Numbered from the stretch's first letter, positions 16,869 through 25,903 are shown. The stretch: DNA of 64,000 nt from Rhizobium glycinendophyticum (GCF_006443685.1 NZ_VFYP01000001.1:1550001-1614000); one strand, 5' to 3'. Program-made: numbers and translations. Notes: generated by a model from the letters alone, not told the origin.

Positions 16869-16901
16869 GCCCGGCGAACCGGGCGCCCGCTCGGCGGTTC
16901 G
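16869..16901 (+). other. Competing hairpins in the ugd leader
   Basis: GCCCGG/CCGGGC (16869-16874/16879-16884, CGAA loop) and CGAACCG/CGGTTCG (16875-16881/16895-16901) share bases and cannot form together. They lie about 100 bases before ugd in the 215-bp spacer 16770-16984, which contains no gene. An attenuation or mRNA-stability role is possible but unproven. Confidence 0.25.
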
Positions 16902-16984
16902 TCATCTTCGTGTCGCATCCGGTGTTCCATGTGGGAACCGGGAAGAGGTGGCTTGATGAGTGACGCTAGAACGATAGGTGTTGA

Positions 16985-18301
16985 ATGCGCATTGTGATGA
17001 TTGGTTCGGGCTATGTTGGCTTGGTCTCGGGAGCCTGCCTGGCGGATTTTGGCCATCAGGTTATCTGCGTGGATAAGTCCGCCGAGAAGATCGAGGCACT
17101 GGAACGGGGCGAAGTCCCGATATTCGAGCCTGGCCTCGATGCAATCATTGCCCATAACCGGCAGGCCGGACGTCTGAGCTTCTCGCTGGATCTTGCACAG
17201 CCGGTCGCCGATGCCGACGTCGTCTTCATCGCGGTTGGAACGCCCTCGCGTCGTGGTGATGGCCATGCAGACCTATCTTATGTCTATGCCGCAGCTCGCG
17301 AGATTGCCGCCGCCGTCACCGGCTTTACCGTGGTCGTCACCAAGTCCACGGTGCCCGTCGGCACCGGCGACGAGATCGAGCGCATCTTCCGCGAAGAATT
17401 CCCGGACAAGGACATCAAAGTCGTCTCCAACCCGGAATTCCTACGCGAAGGCGCTGCCATCTCGGACTTCAAGCGGCCGGACCGTATCGTCATCGGCTCC
17501 GAAGACGAACGCGCCATCGACATCATGCGCGAAGTCTATCGCCCGCTCTATCTCAACGAAGCGCCGCTCTACTTCTGCGAACGCCGCACCTCCGAGCTGA
17601 TCAAATACGCCGCCAATGCCTTCCTGGCGATGAAGATCACCTTCATCAACGAGATCGCCGACCTTTGCGAGCAGATCGGTGCCGACGTCCAGAAGGTGGC
17701 CAAGGGCATCGGCATGGACAAGCGCATCGGCGACAAGTTCCTCCATGCCGGACCCGGTTACGGCGGCTCCTGCTTCCCCAAGGACACGCTGGCGCTGGTC
17801 AAGACCGCCCAGGATTTCGACAGCCCGCTGCGCCTGATCGAGACGACCGTTGCCATCAACGACAACCGCAAACGGGCCATGGGCCGCAAGGTGATCGCTG
17901 CCTGCGGTGGTTCTGTCCGCGGCAAGAAGATCGCGGTTCTGGGCCTGACCTTCAAACCGAACACCGATGACATGCGTGACGCGCCCTCGATCACCATCGT
18001 CCAGGCTTTGCTCGACGGAGGCGCCGATGTGCACGTCTTCGATCCGGAAGGTATGGAAGCCGCACGGTCTATGCTCGGCCCTGTCGTCTATGGCAAGAAC
18101 CCCTACGAGGTCGCGGCCGGTGCCGAGGCGATCGTCGTCGTGACCGAATGGGACGAGTTCCGGGCGCTGGACTTCCGCCGCCTGAAGACGGAGATGAAGG
18201 TTCCGGTCATCGTCGACCTGCGCAACATCTACAAGCCGGAGGAAATGGCGAAATACGGCTTTGCCCATTTCCCGATCGGCAAGCGGAAGACGAAGGCCTG
18301 A
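16985..18301 (+). CDS. ugd: UDP-glucose 6-dehydrogenase
   Basis: A 438-residue cytosolic enzyme that oxidises UDP-glucose twice with NAD+ to UDP-glucuronate, a precursor of surface polysaccharides. The NAD-binding N-terminus is [20 protein letters not shown]. The central domain has NPEFLREG and the catalytic cysteine motif GGSCFPKD. The C-terminal UDP-binding domain begins near [19 protein letters not shown]. The same gene is called rkpK in Sinorhizobium, where it is needed for K-antigen and LPS. ATG 16985 is the first Met of the Rossmann strand. It is followed after one base by lpsL, forming a two-gene operon. Confidence 0.96.
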   Translation: MRIVMIGSGYVGLVSGACLADFGHQVICVDKSAEKIEALERGEVPIFEPGLDAIIAHNRQAGRLSFSLDLAQPVADADVVFIAVGTPSRRGDGHADLSYVYAAAREIAAAVTGFTVVVTKSTVPVGTGDEIERIFREEFPDKDIKVVSNPEFLREGAAISDFKRPDRIVIGSEDERAIDIMREVYRPLYLNEAPLYFCERRTSELIKYAANAFLAMKITFINEIADLCEQIGADVQKVAKGIGMDKRIGDKFLHAGPGYGGSCFPKDTLALVKTAQDFDSPLRLIETTVAINDNRKRAMGRKVIAACGGSVRGKKIAVLGLTFKPNTDDMRDAPSITIVQALLDGGADVHVFDPEGMEAARSMLGPVVYGKNPYEVAAGAEAIVVVTEWDEFRALDFRRLKTEMKVPVIVDLRNIYKPEEMAKYGFAHFPIGKRKTKA

Positions 18302-18302
18302 C

Positions 18303-19316
18303 ATGCGCTATTTCATCACCGGTACGGCCGGCTTTATCGGCTTTCATCTGGCCCGCCGCCTTCTGGCGGAGGGTCACGAGGTCACAGGCTTCGATGGCGT
18401 GACGCCCTATTACAACGTCAAGCTCAAGCATATGCGCCATGCGGCGCTCGCCCAGTATCCCGCCTTCACGCCCGTGATAGCCATGCTGGAAGACCGCGCC
18501 GCTCTGGAGGAGGCAGTCGCCAAGGCCAATCCCGAGATCATCGTGCATCTCGCCGCCCAGGCCGGCGTTCGCTACAGCATCGAGAACCCTCAATCCTATC
18601 TGAGTTCCAACGTCCAGGGCTCATGGAACATCATCGATCTCGCCGAACGCCACAAGGTGAAGCACCTGATGCTCGCCTCCACCTCGTCGATCTACGGTGC
18701 GAGCCCGACCGTGCCGTTCCACGAGACCGACCGAACGGATGAGCCCCTGACCATCTATGCGGCAACCAAGAAGTCGATGGAACTGATCGCCCACAGCCAC
18801 GCCCATCTCCACAAGACCCCGACCACCGCCTTCCGCTTCTTTACCGTCTACGGTCCCTGGGGGCGCCCGGACATGGCGCTGTTCAAGTTCGTCGATAGGA
18901 TCCTCAACGATCAGCCGATCGAGATCTATGGCGAAGGCCAGATGAGCCGCGACTTCACCTATGTCGAGGATCTGGTCGAGGCGATCATCCGCCTGTCGCA
19001 TGTGGCCCCGGACGAATCCAATCGCGTCGCCGATGAACGCGTCGAGACCCTGTCACGTCAGGCGCCGTTCCGCGTCGTCAACATCGGCGGCGGCCAACCC
19101 GAGAACCTGCTCGATTTTGTCGACATCGTCGAAAAGGCGATCGGCCGGCCCGCCAAGCGCCAGATGCTGCCGATGCAGCAGGGCGACGTGCCGCGCACCT
19201 TCGCCAGCCCGGCGCTCCTCCAGGCTCTGACCGGCTATACGCCGTCTACGAGATTGGAAGAGGGGGTGAAGGCCTTCGTCGAATGGTATATCGAGGCACG
19301 TCCCGAGCTCGGATAA
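18303..19316 (+). CDS. lpsL: UDP-glucuronate 4-epimerase
   Basis: A 337-residue extended short-chain dehydrogenase/epimerase. The NAD-binding motif is [12 protein letters not shown], the catalytic Ser/Thr region ASTSSIYGA is followed by YAATKKSME (YxxxK), and [17 protein letters not shown] is the CapI/LpsL-type signature. It converts UDP-glucuronate made by Ugd to UDP-galacturonate, a sugar of rhizobial LPS core and K-antigen. ATG 18303 starts one base after the ugd stop, so the two are translationally coupled; a longer start at 18261 is rejected. The gene pair rkpK-lpsL is typical of Rhizobiaceae. Confidence 0.93.
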   Translation: MRYFITGTAGFIGFHLARRLLAEGHEVTGFDGVTPYYNVKLKHMRHAALAQYPAFTPVIAMLEDRAALEEAVAKANPEIIVHLAAQAGVRYSIENPQSYLSSNVQGSWNIIDLAERHKVKHLMLASTSSIYGASPTVPFHETDRTDEPLTIYAATKKSMELIAHSHAHLHKTPTTAFRFFTVYGPWGRPDMALFKFVDRILNDQPIEIYGEGQMSRDFTYVEDLVEAIIRLSHVAPDESNRVADERVETLSRQAPFRVVNIGGGQPENLLDFVDIVEKAIGRPAKRQMLPMQQGDVPRTFASPALLQALTGYTPSTRLEEGVKAFVEWYIEARPELG

Positions 19317-19380
19317 GCGAGGCGTCGGGATGTTGCTGCCTTGACTTCCCCGCCATTCGACGGTGTCTTGCATGCAGATT

Positions 19381-19394
19381 GCACACGCGTGTGC
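19381..19394. promoter_or_regulatory. Perfect palindrome upstream of GntR gene, candidate operator
   Basis: GCACACGCGTGTGC is a perfect 14-bp palindrome 25 bases before the GntR start codon. FCD-type GntR regulators bind short palindromes and often repress themselves, so it is a candidate auto-operator; this is inference. TTGCATGCA just upstream (19369-19376 region) is a second, shorter palindrome. Confidence 0.35.
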
Positions 19395-19418
19395 GGACGG
19401 CGATGCAGGGATGAGGGA

Positions 19419-20135
19419 ATGAGCACATTGAAGGACGGCCAGGACGAGGGACCGCGCGTGAGGGGTTCCGGCACCGAGAGCGTCTATCGGGCGCTGCGGC
19501 ACGAGATCCTGTCGATGGAGCGTTCTCCCGGCAGCCCGCTGGACGAGACGCGCTTGTCGGAGCGATTCGGGATGTCGCGTACACCGATCCGTGAGGCTCT
19601 GTTGCGCCTCACATCCGATGGCCTCGTCACTACGCTGCCCAACCGCAACACGATCGTCGCGACGATCGATTTCTCCAGCCTCCCCACCTATTTCGAAGCG
19701 CTCTGCCTGATGTACCGAGTGACCACGCGCGGGGCGGCACTCCGGCAGGGGGACGCCTGGATTCAGGCGATCGTCGAGCGGCAACGCGAATTCGCCGCAG
19801 CCGTCGAGGCCCAGAATGCCTTTGCCATGATCGAGGCGAACCGTGAATTCCACGTCGCCATCGCCGAGCGCGCCGCCAATGCCTATTACACCGCCTTCTT
19901 CGCCCGCCTGCTCGACGAAGGCCGTCGGATTCTCCGCCTCTACTACTCAACCTTCGACGACCGCCTGCCGAAGCGCTACGTCGAAGAGCACGAGGCGATG
20001 ATTGCAGCGATCCGGGCCGGCGATGCTGATGAGGCCGATCGGCTGGCGATTGCCCATGGCGAACAGATCGTCCGCCAGATTCAGGACTATGTCGCCCGCG
20101 ATTTCGCGAAGGCGACCGCCATCTCAGGTCTTTGA
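19419..20135 (+). CDS. GntR-family transcriptional regulator (FCD subfamily)
   Basis: A 238-residue regulator. The N-terminal winged helix-turn-helix (about residues 20-85) has ESVYRALRHEIL, LDETRLSERFGMSRTPIREALLRL and DGLVTTLPNRNTIV, the GntR signature. The rest is an all-helical FCD ligand domain with REFHVAIAERA and EEHEAMIAAIRAGDADEADRLAIAH, which places the metal-binding Asp/His residues. The start ATG 19419 follows GAGGGA. It lies 69 bp before the M24 peptidase and is co-directional with the peptidase and the DHDPS-like gene, which it probably controls. Confidence 0.9.
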   Translation: MSTLKDGQDEGPRVRGSGTESVYRALRHEILSMERSPGSPLDETRLSERFGMSRTPIREALLRLTSDGLVTTLPNRNTIVATIDFSSLPTYFEALCLMYRVTTRGAALRQGDAWIQAIVERQREFAAAVEAQNAFAMIEANREFHVAIAERAANAYYTAFFARLLDEGRRILRLYYSTFDDRLPKRYVEEHEAMIAAIRAGDADEADRLAIAHGEQIVRQIQDYVARDFAKATAISGL

Positions 20136-20204
20136 CTTCAGCCCGGCTCCCGATCTTTCCGGTTCCCCTCAAGATGGGGCGCCTCTTCCCTGTAAGGACA
20201 AGCC

Positions 20205-21347
20205 ATGACTACCACAACGCAACCGCCGCTGATCACGACCGCCGAGCGCCAACAGCGTTTGTCAGCGCTGCGCCGGGCCATGGCCGAGGCGAATGTCGAG
20301 GCCGTGCTTCTCGGCTCCACCGAGAGCCTCCGCTATTTCACCGGCCTCGTTTGGCATCAAAGTGAGCGCTTGGTCGGCGCGGTCGTGCTGCCCGACCGGC
20401 TGGTTTACATCGTGCCCGGCTTCGAGCAGAGCCGCGTCGAGACCCTGCCGCGTCTGGAAGGCGAGGTCGCCGTTTGGCAGGAGGACGAGGACAGCGCGGC
20501 CCTGGTCGCCTCGCTTCTGTCGGACGGTGCGCGGCTCGCGCTCGACGACGCCCTGCCGCTCTTCGTCTATCACGCGCTCACCCGCGCGATCGGGGCAGGG
20601 CGGCTCGTCGACGGCACCCGCCTGCTGCGCGACATCAGGCTCTGCAAATCGCCGGCCGAGATCGCCCTGATCCAATACGCCATGGGTTTGACGCTCGAAG
20701 TCCATCGTCGAGCCCATGCCTTCATCCGCCCGGGCATTGCCGCTTCGGAGGTCGTCCGCTTCATCGATGCCGAACACAAGGCATTGGGAGCCGCCGGCGG
20801 GTCGAGCTTTTGCATCGTCTCCTTCGGGGTTGCCACCTCGCTTCCGCATGGCGCCGAGGGCGAGCAGCATTACAGGGCCGGCGACGTGATCCTCGTCGAT
20901 ACCGGCTGCCGCATCGACGGCTACCATTCGGATCTCACCCGCACCTATGTGCTCGACGAACCGACGCCGGACTTTGCCCGCCATTGGGCGATCGAGCGTC
21001 AGGCTCAGCAGGCGGTCTTCGACGCCGCCCGCTGGGGCGCAACCTGCGGCAGCCTCGACGATGCCGCGCGTGCCGAGATTGCCCGCCATGGCCTTGGCGC
21101 GGATTATCAGCTGCCGGGCCTGCCGCATCGCGCCGGCCATGGCCTGGGTCTGGAGATCCATGAAGAGCCCTACATCGTCCGCGCGAACCAGACCCGCCTG
21201 AAGCCCGGAATGTGTTTCTCCAACGAGCCGATGATTGTCTTCCCAGATCGCTACGGCATCCGGCTGGAGGATCATATCCACATGACGGAGGAGGGGCCGC
21301 AATGGTTCACCCTGCCGGCGAGGGGGCCGGCGGAACCCTTCGCCTGA
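20205..21347 (+). CDS. M24-family metallopeptidase, Xaa-Pro aminopeptidase-like
   Basis: A 380-residue protein of the creatinase/prolidase 'pita-bread' fold. Residues 1-150 form the creatinase N-terminal domain (ALRRAMAEANVEAVLLGSTESLRYFTGL). The catalytic domain holds the five metal ligands in order: Asp in LVDTGC, Asp in HSDLTRTYV, His in HRAGHGLGLEIHEEP, Glu in FSNEP and Glu in RLEDHI. It should cleave an N-terminal residue next to proline or hydroxyproline in short peptides. It lies between the GntR regulator and the DHDPS-like gene, suggesting use of imino-acid peptides. Confidence 0.88.
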   Translation: MTTTTQPPLITTAERQQRLSALRRAMAEANVEAVLLGSTESLRYFTGLVWHQSERLVGAVVLPDRLVYIVPGFEQSRVETLPRLEGEVAVWQEDEDSAALVASLLSDGARLALDDALPLFVYHALTRAIGAGRLVDGTRLLRDIRLCKSPAEIALIQYAMGLTLEVHRRAHAFIRPGIAASEVVRFIDAEHKALGAAGGSSFCIVSFGVATSLPHGAEGEQHYRAGDVILVDTGCRIDGYHSDLTRTYVLDEPTPDFARHWAIERQAQQAVFDAARWGATCGSLDDAARAEIARHGLGADYQLPGLPHRAGHGLGLEIHEEPYIVRANQTRLKPGMCFSNEPMIVFPDRYGIRLEDHIHMTEEGPQWFTLPARGPAEPFA

Positions 21348-21416
21348 GCCGCCACTCGCCGTCAAAGACGATGGATGTCTCGCCTGACTGGCGAGCGTGA
21401 AACCCGCCCTTGCTTC

Positions 21417-21426
21417 TTGTCGACAA
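21417..21426. promoter_or_regulatory. Palindrome before DHDPS-family gene, candidate GntR operator
   Basis: TTGTCGACAA is a perfect 10-bp palindrome followed by an A/T-rich stretch (TTTGTATATTTG), 40 bases before the DHDPS-family start. Its form (TTGT...ACAA) resembles FCD-type GntR sites. It differs from the palindrome before the GntR gene, so at most one of them is likely to be the true site. A weak 6-bp hairpin CTCGCC/GGCGAG is at 21379-21395. Confidence 0.3.
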
Positions 21427-21466
21427 TTTGTATATTTGAAATGCACCCACTCAAGAGGAGCATCCC

Positions 21467-22369
21467 ATGACCACCGGCTGGCACGGCGTTTTCCCCGCCG
21501 CAACGACTCAATTCCATGAAGACCTGTCCGTCGATATCGACGCCACGCAGCGCGTGCTCGATGCACTGGTTAACGACGGCGTCAACGGCCTGATCGTCAT
21601 GGGCACCTGCGGCGAGAACAACTCGCTCGACCCGGAAGAAAAGCGGACCATCCTGAAGGCCGCCGTCGAAGTGGTAAACGGCCGCGTACCGGTCGTGACA
21701 GGCGTCTCGGAATTCGACACCCGCCGGGCCGCCGCCTATGCCCGCGATGCGGAAAAGATCGGCGCCGATGGCCTGATGGTCTTGCCGGCCATGGTCTATG
21801 TGCCGAAGCCGCATGAACTGGTCGCCCATTTCAAGACGGTCGCAGAAGCAACCGGCCTGCCGATCATGCTCTACAACAACCCGCCGGCCTACCGCGTCAA
21901 CATCGGTTCGGAAGTGCTCGAAGCGCTCGATGGCGTGAAGAACATCAAGGCCGTCAAGGAAAGCGCGCCCGATCCGCGCCGCTTCACCGACCTGATCAAC
22001 GCCTTCGGTGATCGCTATGACATCTTCGCCGGTCTCGACGACGTGGCTCTCGAAGGCCTGATGCTCGGCGCCAAGGGCTGGGTTTCCGGCCTCACCAGCG
22101 CCTTCCCCGCCGAATCGGTGGCGCTCGTCGCCGCTGCCGACCGTGGCGACTGGATGGAAGCGCGCCGCATCTATCGCTGGTTTATGCCGCTCCTGCATCT
22201 CGACGCGGAACATGACCTCGTTCAGTCAATCAAGCTCTCGGAACAGATCATGGGCCGTGGCTCCGAGCGCGTCCGCATGCCCCGCATGCCGCTCGAAGGT
22301 GCGCGCCGAGCCGAGGTGACCGCCATGGTCGAGAAGGCCGCTGCAACCCGCCCGATCGGCGGCAAGTAA
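21467..22369 (+). CDS. Dihydrodipicolinate synthase (DapA) family lyase/deaminase
   Basis: A 300-residue (beta/alpha)8 aldolase of the class I DHDPS family. The Schiff-base lysine is Lys164 (IKAVKES), the catalytic tyrosine Tyr136 (MLYNNPP) and the substrate-carboxylate loop is GTCGEN (46-51). It is probably not the lysine-biosynthetic DapA, because it sits in a catabolic-looking cluster and differs around the active site (GTCGEN for GTTGES). A possible role is 1-pyrroline-4-hydroxy-2-carboxylate deaminase of hydroxyproline use, which would fit the neighbouring Xaa-Pro-type peptidase; this is inference. ATG 21467 follows AAGAGGAG. Confidence 0.8.
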   Translation: MTTGWHGVFPAATTQFHEDLSVDIDATQRVLDALVNDGVNGLIVMGTCGENNSLDPEEKRTILKAAVEVVNGRVPVVTGVSEFDTRRAAAYARDAEKIGADGLMVLPAMVYVPKPHELVAHFKTVAEATGLPIMLYNNPPAYRVNIGSEVLEALDGVKNIKAVKESAPDPRRFTDLINAFGDRYDIFAGLDDVALEGLMLGAKGWVSGLTSAFPAESVALVAAADRGDWMEARRIYRWFMPLLHLDAEHDLVQSIKLSEQIMGRGSERVRMPRMPLEGARRAEVTAMVEKAAATRPIGGK

Positions 22370-22392
22370 GCTTTCCTTACGGCTAAAAACAG

Positions 22393-22424
22393 AAGGCCCG
22401 CGCCCCTCCGGTTGCGGGCCTTTT
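22393..22424 (+). terminator. Rho-independent terminator after the DHDPS-family gene
   Basis: Stem AAGGCCCGC/GCGGGCCTT with a 12-nt loop and two more T closes the GntR-M24-DHDPS cluster 23 bases after the stop codon. Confidence 0.85.
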
Positions 22425-22604
22425 CGTATGCGAACGCGAGGGGAGGGCGGACCATGACAACCATGTTCTAATCCATCCCGGCGTCTCTGCGACTTTTATA
22501 GGGGCAACCCTGTTGGGCCTCTTGCGATTCCGTTGAATGTTAACGGAAGCCTTGCCATTGCGAGGCACTGTTTCCTTTCCTGCGACTGTTCGAAAGCATC
22601 CTTC

Positions 22605-24506
22605 ATGAAGACCCACTCCCCTTGGCGCGCGCGGCTGCGCTACGAGTTCGACAAGAGCATGGCCGGCGGCGCAATTGCGCTGATCGGCTGGCTGAGCCTC
22701 ATCTCGCTTGTCGTGATTATCCTCGCTGCTCTGTTTCTCGCCATCACCGGCATCGCACCCGAAGGCGGTGAACCGGTCGGCTTCATCGAAGGCGCCTGGG
22801 AATCGCTGATGCGCACGATGGATGCCGGCACGATGGGCGGTGATATGGGCTGGTCCTTCCGCACGGTTTCCCTCGTGGTCACCATCGCCGGCATCTTCGT
22901 CTTCTCCGCACTGATCGGTGTCATCAGTTCTGGCCTGGAAAACAAGCTGGACGAATTGCGCAAGGGCCGTTCCCGCGTGCTCGAAAGCGACCACACCATC
23001 ATCCTCAACTGGTCATCCTCGATCTTCGACGTGATTTCCGAATTGGTCATCGCCAATCAGAGCCGCCGTCGTCCGCGAATCGTCATCATGGCGAACAAGG
23101 ACAAGGTCGAGATGGAAGACGAGATCGCCACCAAGGTGGGCGACCTGAAGAATACCAAGATCATCTGCCGGAGCGGCGATCCGACCGATCTCTACGACCT
23201 CGCCATCGTTAATCCGCATGCGTCGCGCTCGATCATTGTTCTCTCGCCGGAGGAAGAGGATCCTGATTCGCAGGTGATCAAGTCGGTCCTGGCACTGGTC
23301 AACGACCCCGGCCGCCGACCTGAGCCCTACAAGATCGCGGCCGAAATCCGCGAGGCTCAGAATACGGAGGTCGCCCGCATCGTCGGCGGCAAGGAAATGC
23401 AGCTTGTCCTCGCCGACGACCTGATCTCGCGTATCGTCGTCCATACCAGCCGCCAGTCGGGCCTGTCGGCTGTCTACACGGAGCTCCTCGATTTCGACGG
23501 CTGCGAGATCTATACGCTTCCTCAGCCGCAGCTGGAAGGCAAGCCCTTTGGCACGGCGGTTATGTCTTACGAGACGAGCACGCTGATCGGCGTCTGTGAC
23601 GTCGACGGGAGGATCCACCTCAACCCTTCGCCGAATCGCGTCATTGCGGCCGGTGAACGCCTCGTCATCATCGCCGAAGACGATGCCTCCATCCAGACTT
23701 CGTCAGGCGCCCCGCAATTCGCCCAGTCCGCCATCCGTCCACCTGTCCGGCATGATCTCCAGCCGGAACGAACTCTGGTTCTGGGCTGGAACCGCCGGGG
23801 ACCCGTGATTGCGACCGAGCTCGGCCGCTACGTGGCGCCAGGGTCGGTACTGATGATCGCGGCCAATACACCGGAATTCGAGGCGGACATTGCGGAGTTG
23901 ACGCTGCCCAACGACCACATGACGGTTCAGCATCGGGTGATCGACACCAGCAGCAAGGCGGCACTGGAGGCGCTGGATATTCCGTCCTACGACCACGTGC
24001 TGGTGTTGGGCTACAGCGATCACATGGCGATGCAGTCGGCCGACACGCGCACGCTGATTACGCTGCTGCACCTGCGCAAGATCGCCGAAAGTGCCGGTCT
24101 GCACATCAACGTGGTGAGCGAGATGACCGATGTCCGCAATCGCGAACTGGCGGAAGTGACCCGCGCCGATGATTTCGTCGTCAGCAACAAGCTGGTGAGC
24201 TTGATGCTCGCCCAGGCCTCCGAGAACGAGTTCATGGCGGCGATCTTCGACGAGTTGCTCGATGTGGAAGGATCAGAGATCTACATGCGCCCGATGAGCG
24301 ACTATGTGGATATCTCGCAGCCGGTGAACTTCTACACGGTCGCGCTCGCAGCGCTTCGCCGCGGCGAAATCGCCATCGGCCACCGCCGCCAGCGCGACAG
24401 CGACGCGGATCCTCGTAATCTCGGCGGCGTGACGGTCAATCCGAATCGCTCGGAACTGCTTGCTTACACCGAGAAGGATATGGTGATCGTGCTGGCGCAG
24501 GATTGA
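22605..24506 (+). CDS. CASTOR/POLLUX-related ion channel with RCK (TrkA-like) domains
   Basis: A 633-residue inner-membrane channel protein. TM1 is about residues 20-48, the pore loop about 60-80 contains TMDAGTMGGD (selectivity-filter-like; the plant CASTOR/POLLUX proteins have a related D-A/S-G pattern), and TM2 about 86-108. The large cytosolic part has two Rossmann-like RCK modules starting HTIILNWSSSIFDVISELV and RTLVLGWNRRGPVIATELG. It probably conducts K+ or other cations under ligand control. ATG 22605 is preferred; a TTG at 22533 is embedded in the hairpin TTCCGTT/AACGGAA (22528-22534/22541-22547). It appears monocistronic. Confidence 0.8.
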   Translation: MKTHSPWRARLRYEFDKSMAGGAIALIGWLSLISLVVIILAALFLAITGIAPEGGEPVGFIEGAWESLMRTMDAGTMGGDMGWSFRTVSLVVTIAGIFVFSALIGVISSGLENKLDELRKGRSRVLESDHTIILNWSSSIFDVISELVIANQSRRRPRIVIMANKDKVEMEDEIATKVGDLKNTKIICRSGDPTDLYDLAIVNPHASRSIIVLSPEEEDPDSQVIKSVLALVNDPGRRPEPYKIAAEIREAQNTEVARIVGGKEMQLVLADDLISRIVVHTSRQSGLSAVYTELLDFDGCEIYTLPQPQLEGKPFGTAVMSYETSTLIGVCDVDGRIHLNPSPNRVIAAGERLVIIAEDDASIQTSSGAPQFAQSAIRPPVRHDLQPERTLVLGWNRRGPVIATELGRYVAPGSVLMIAANTPEFEADIAELTLPNDHMTVQHRVIDTSSKAALEALDIPSYDHVLVLGYSDHMAMQSADTRTLITLLHLRKIAESAGLHINVVSEMTDVRNRELAEVTRADDFVVSNKLVSLMLAQASENEFMAAIFDELLDVEGSEIYMRPMSDYVDISQPVNFYTVALAALRRGEIAIGHRRQRDSDADPRNLGGVTVNPNRSELLAYTEKDMVIVLAQD

Positions 24507-24655
24507 GGGAATGAACCGCGCCCCGGGACGCGAAAATCTGTTAACCGAGGCAGAGCCTATCACTTGCAACAGGCGAGCTTGTCCGATGTGATGCGCGCCA
24601 TGGATGCGCCGGACCGCTATTGTGGCCCCAGGTGCTTTTGCGATGGGAAACCTGC

Positions 24656-25387
24656 ATGGCATTCGCGGACAACACCAAGCGACTCGCGGTTCTCATTGAC
24701 GCAGACAATACATCCAGCAAAATCGCAGATCGGCTCTTCGAGGAGGTCGCGCGTCTCGGAGAAGCGAGCGTAAGGCGCATATACGGTGATTTTTCCAGTC
24801 CCCGCATGAAGGGGTGGACCGAGACGCTCACCCGGCATGCGATCGTGCCGCAGCAGCAGTTCGCCTATACTGTTGGTAAAAATGCCTCGGATATCACCCT
24901 CGTCATCGACGCGATGGATCTGCTCCACACCGAACGTTTTGGCGGCTTTTGCCTCGTCTCGTCCGACAGCGATTTCACGAGGCTGGCATCGCGCATTCGT
25001 GAGCAGGGGGCCGATGTCTACGGATTTGGTGAACAGAAGACGCCGGAAAGTTTTCGCCAGGCCTGCAGCCGCTTCATCTATACGGAGAACCTGTCCGTGG
25101 ATCCGCCAGTGGAGCGGGAGACGAAACCGGCACCTCCGGGCAGCCCTCCGAATGCCGCTGTTCCGATCATCAAGCGGGTCTTGGTCGATATCGACAGCGA
25201 CGACGGCTGGGTCGCTCTATCGACCTTGGGTACACGGCTATCCAATCTGAAGTCGGACTTCGATTCCCGTACCTATGGTTCGTCGAAGCTGAGCGATCTC
25301 GTGAGGAAAACCGGCGCATTCGAGGTGGAGACTGCGGAAGGAAAGGCGATGCGCATCAGGCTGCGTCGCAAACCATCGCAGAACTAG
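24656..25387 (+). CDS. NYN-domain (PIN-like) putative RNase with C-terminal OST-HTH/LOTUS domain
   Basis: A 243-residue protein. Residues 8-145 are a NYN domain of the LabA/DUF88 type: AVLIDADN (residues 11-18), DITLVIDAMDLL and LVSSDSDF (100-107) supply the acidic cluster that binds metal in PIN-like nucleases. After a proline-rich linker, residues 168-240 form an OST-HTH/LOTUS module (GWVALSTLGTRLSNLKSDFD, YGSSKLSDLVRKTGAFEVE). The combination suggests RNA cleavage or binding, target unknown. ATG 24656 follows GGGAAA. The next gene is the oppositely directed tRNA-Val. Confidence 0.85.
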   Translation: MAFADNTKRLAVLIDADNTSSKIADRLFEEVARLGEASVRRIYGDFSSPRMKGWTETLTRHAIVPQQQFAYTVGKNASDITLVIDAMDLLHTERFGGFCLVSSDSDFTRLASRIREQGADVYGFGEQKTPESFRQACSRFIYTENLSVDPPVERETKPAPPGSPPNAAVPIIKRVLVDIDSDDGWVALSTLGTRLSNLKSDFDSRTYGSSKLSDLVRKTGAFEVETAEGKAMRIRLRRKPSQN

Positions 25388-25412
25388 TTCAGAAATTATT
25401 TTGGAAAGAAAA

Positions 25413-25488
25413 TGGTGGGCGATGAGAGACTCGAACTCCCGACATCCTCGGTGTAAACGAGGCGCTCTACCAACTGAGCTAATCGCCC
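25413..25488 (-). tRNA. tRNA-Val (anticodon TAC)
   Basis: Reading the minus strand, the acceptor stem GGGCGAT pairs with ATCGCCC, followed by discriminator A and an encoded CCA. The D arm contains AGCTCAGTTGGTAGAGC. The anticodon stem CCTCG/CGAGG closes loop TTTACAC, giving anticodon TAC (reads GUA and other Val codons). The T arm contains GGGAGTTCGAGTCTCTC. Complete and apparently functional, 76 nt including CCA. Confidence 0.97.
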
Positions 25489-25527
25489 GTCCGCTTACCG
25501 GATCATGTCCGCCGCGTCGGTGGCCGT

Positions 25528-25556
25528 GATCTATGCGGATCGCAGAATTTCCGCAA
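25528..25556 (-). promoter_or_regulatory. Candidate promoter of tRNA-Val
   Basis: On the minus strand TTGCGG (complement of 25551-25556), a 17-bp spacer and TAGATC (complement of 25528-25533) give a sigma-70-like pair about 40 bp upstream of the tRNA 5' end. The match is moderate. The 338-bp stretch 25489-25826 between the two tRNA transcripts has no supportable gene. Confidence 0.35.
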
Positions 25557-25735
25557 GAGTTTTTCTCGCAATTTTTTCTTTTTTTGCGAAGGCCCCTGCA
25601 TTGGCGTGTGGAAAACGTTCGAGAATCCCGCAAATGCGCCTGCGGCCTGGTGTCGCGAGAAGAGGGGAGGCGAGGAGGGTTGTCGAGGGCTCCGGGATAA
25701 ATTTCGGCCGGTCATGGTTTTGTCTTGAAACCTGC

Positions 25736-25764
25736 TTGACACCTCCAGATGAACCCCGTAGAGA
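25736..25764 (+). promoter_or_regulatory. Candidate promoter of the tRNA-Asp pair
   Basis: CTTGACA contains a perfect -35 TTGACA (25736-25741), followed after 17 bp by TAGAGA (25759-25764), a weak -10. It lies about 60 bp upstream of the first tRNA-Asp, as expected for a stable-RNA promoter in rhizobia, where CTTGAC is the preferred -35. Confidence 0.45.
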
Positions 25765-25826
25765 GCCGCTCAACGACAGGGCAAGCCCGGTCGCCGGGGG
25801 CCACTTGATCCCCATTCTGGAAATGC

Positions 25827-25903
25827 GCGGGTGTAGCTCAGTCGGTTAGAGTGCCGGCCTGTCACGCCGGAGGTCGCGGGTTCGAGCCCCGTCACTCGCG
25901 CCA
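25827..25903 (+). tRNA. tRNA-Asp (anticodon GTC), copy 1
   Basis: Acceptor GCGGGTG/CACTCGC with one G-T pair, discriminator G and encoded CCA. The D arm has AGCTCAGTCGGTTAGAG. The anticodon stem CCGGC/GCCGG closes CTGTCAC, anticodon GTC. The T arm has CGCGGGTTCGAGCCCCGT. 77 nt with CCA. Confidence 0.97.
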
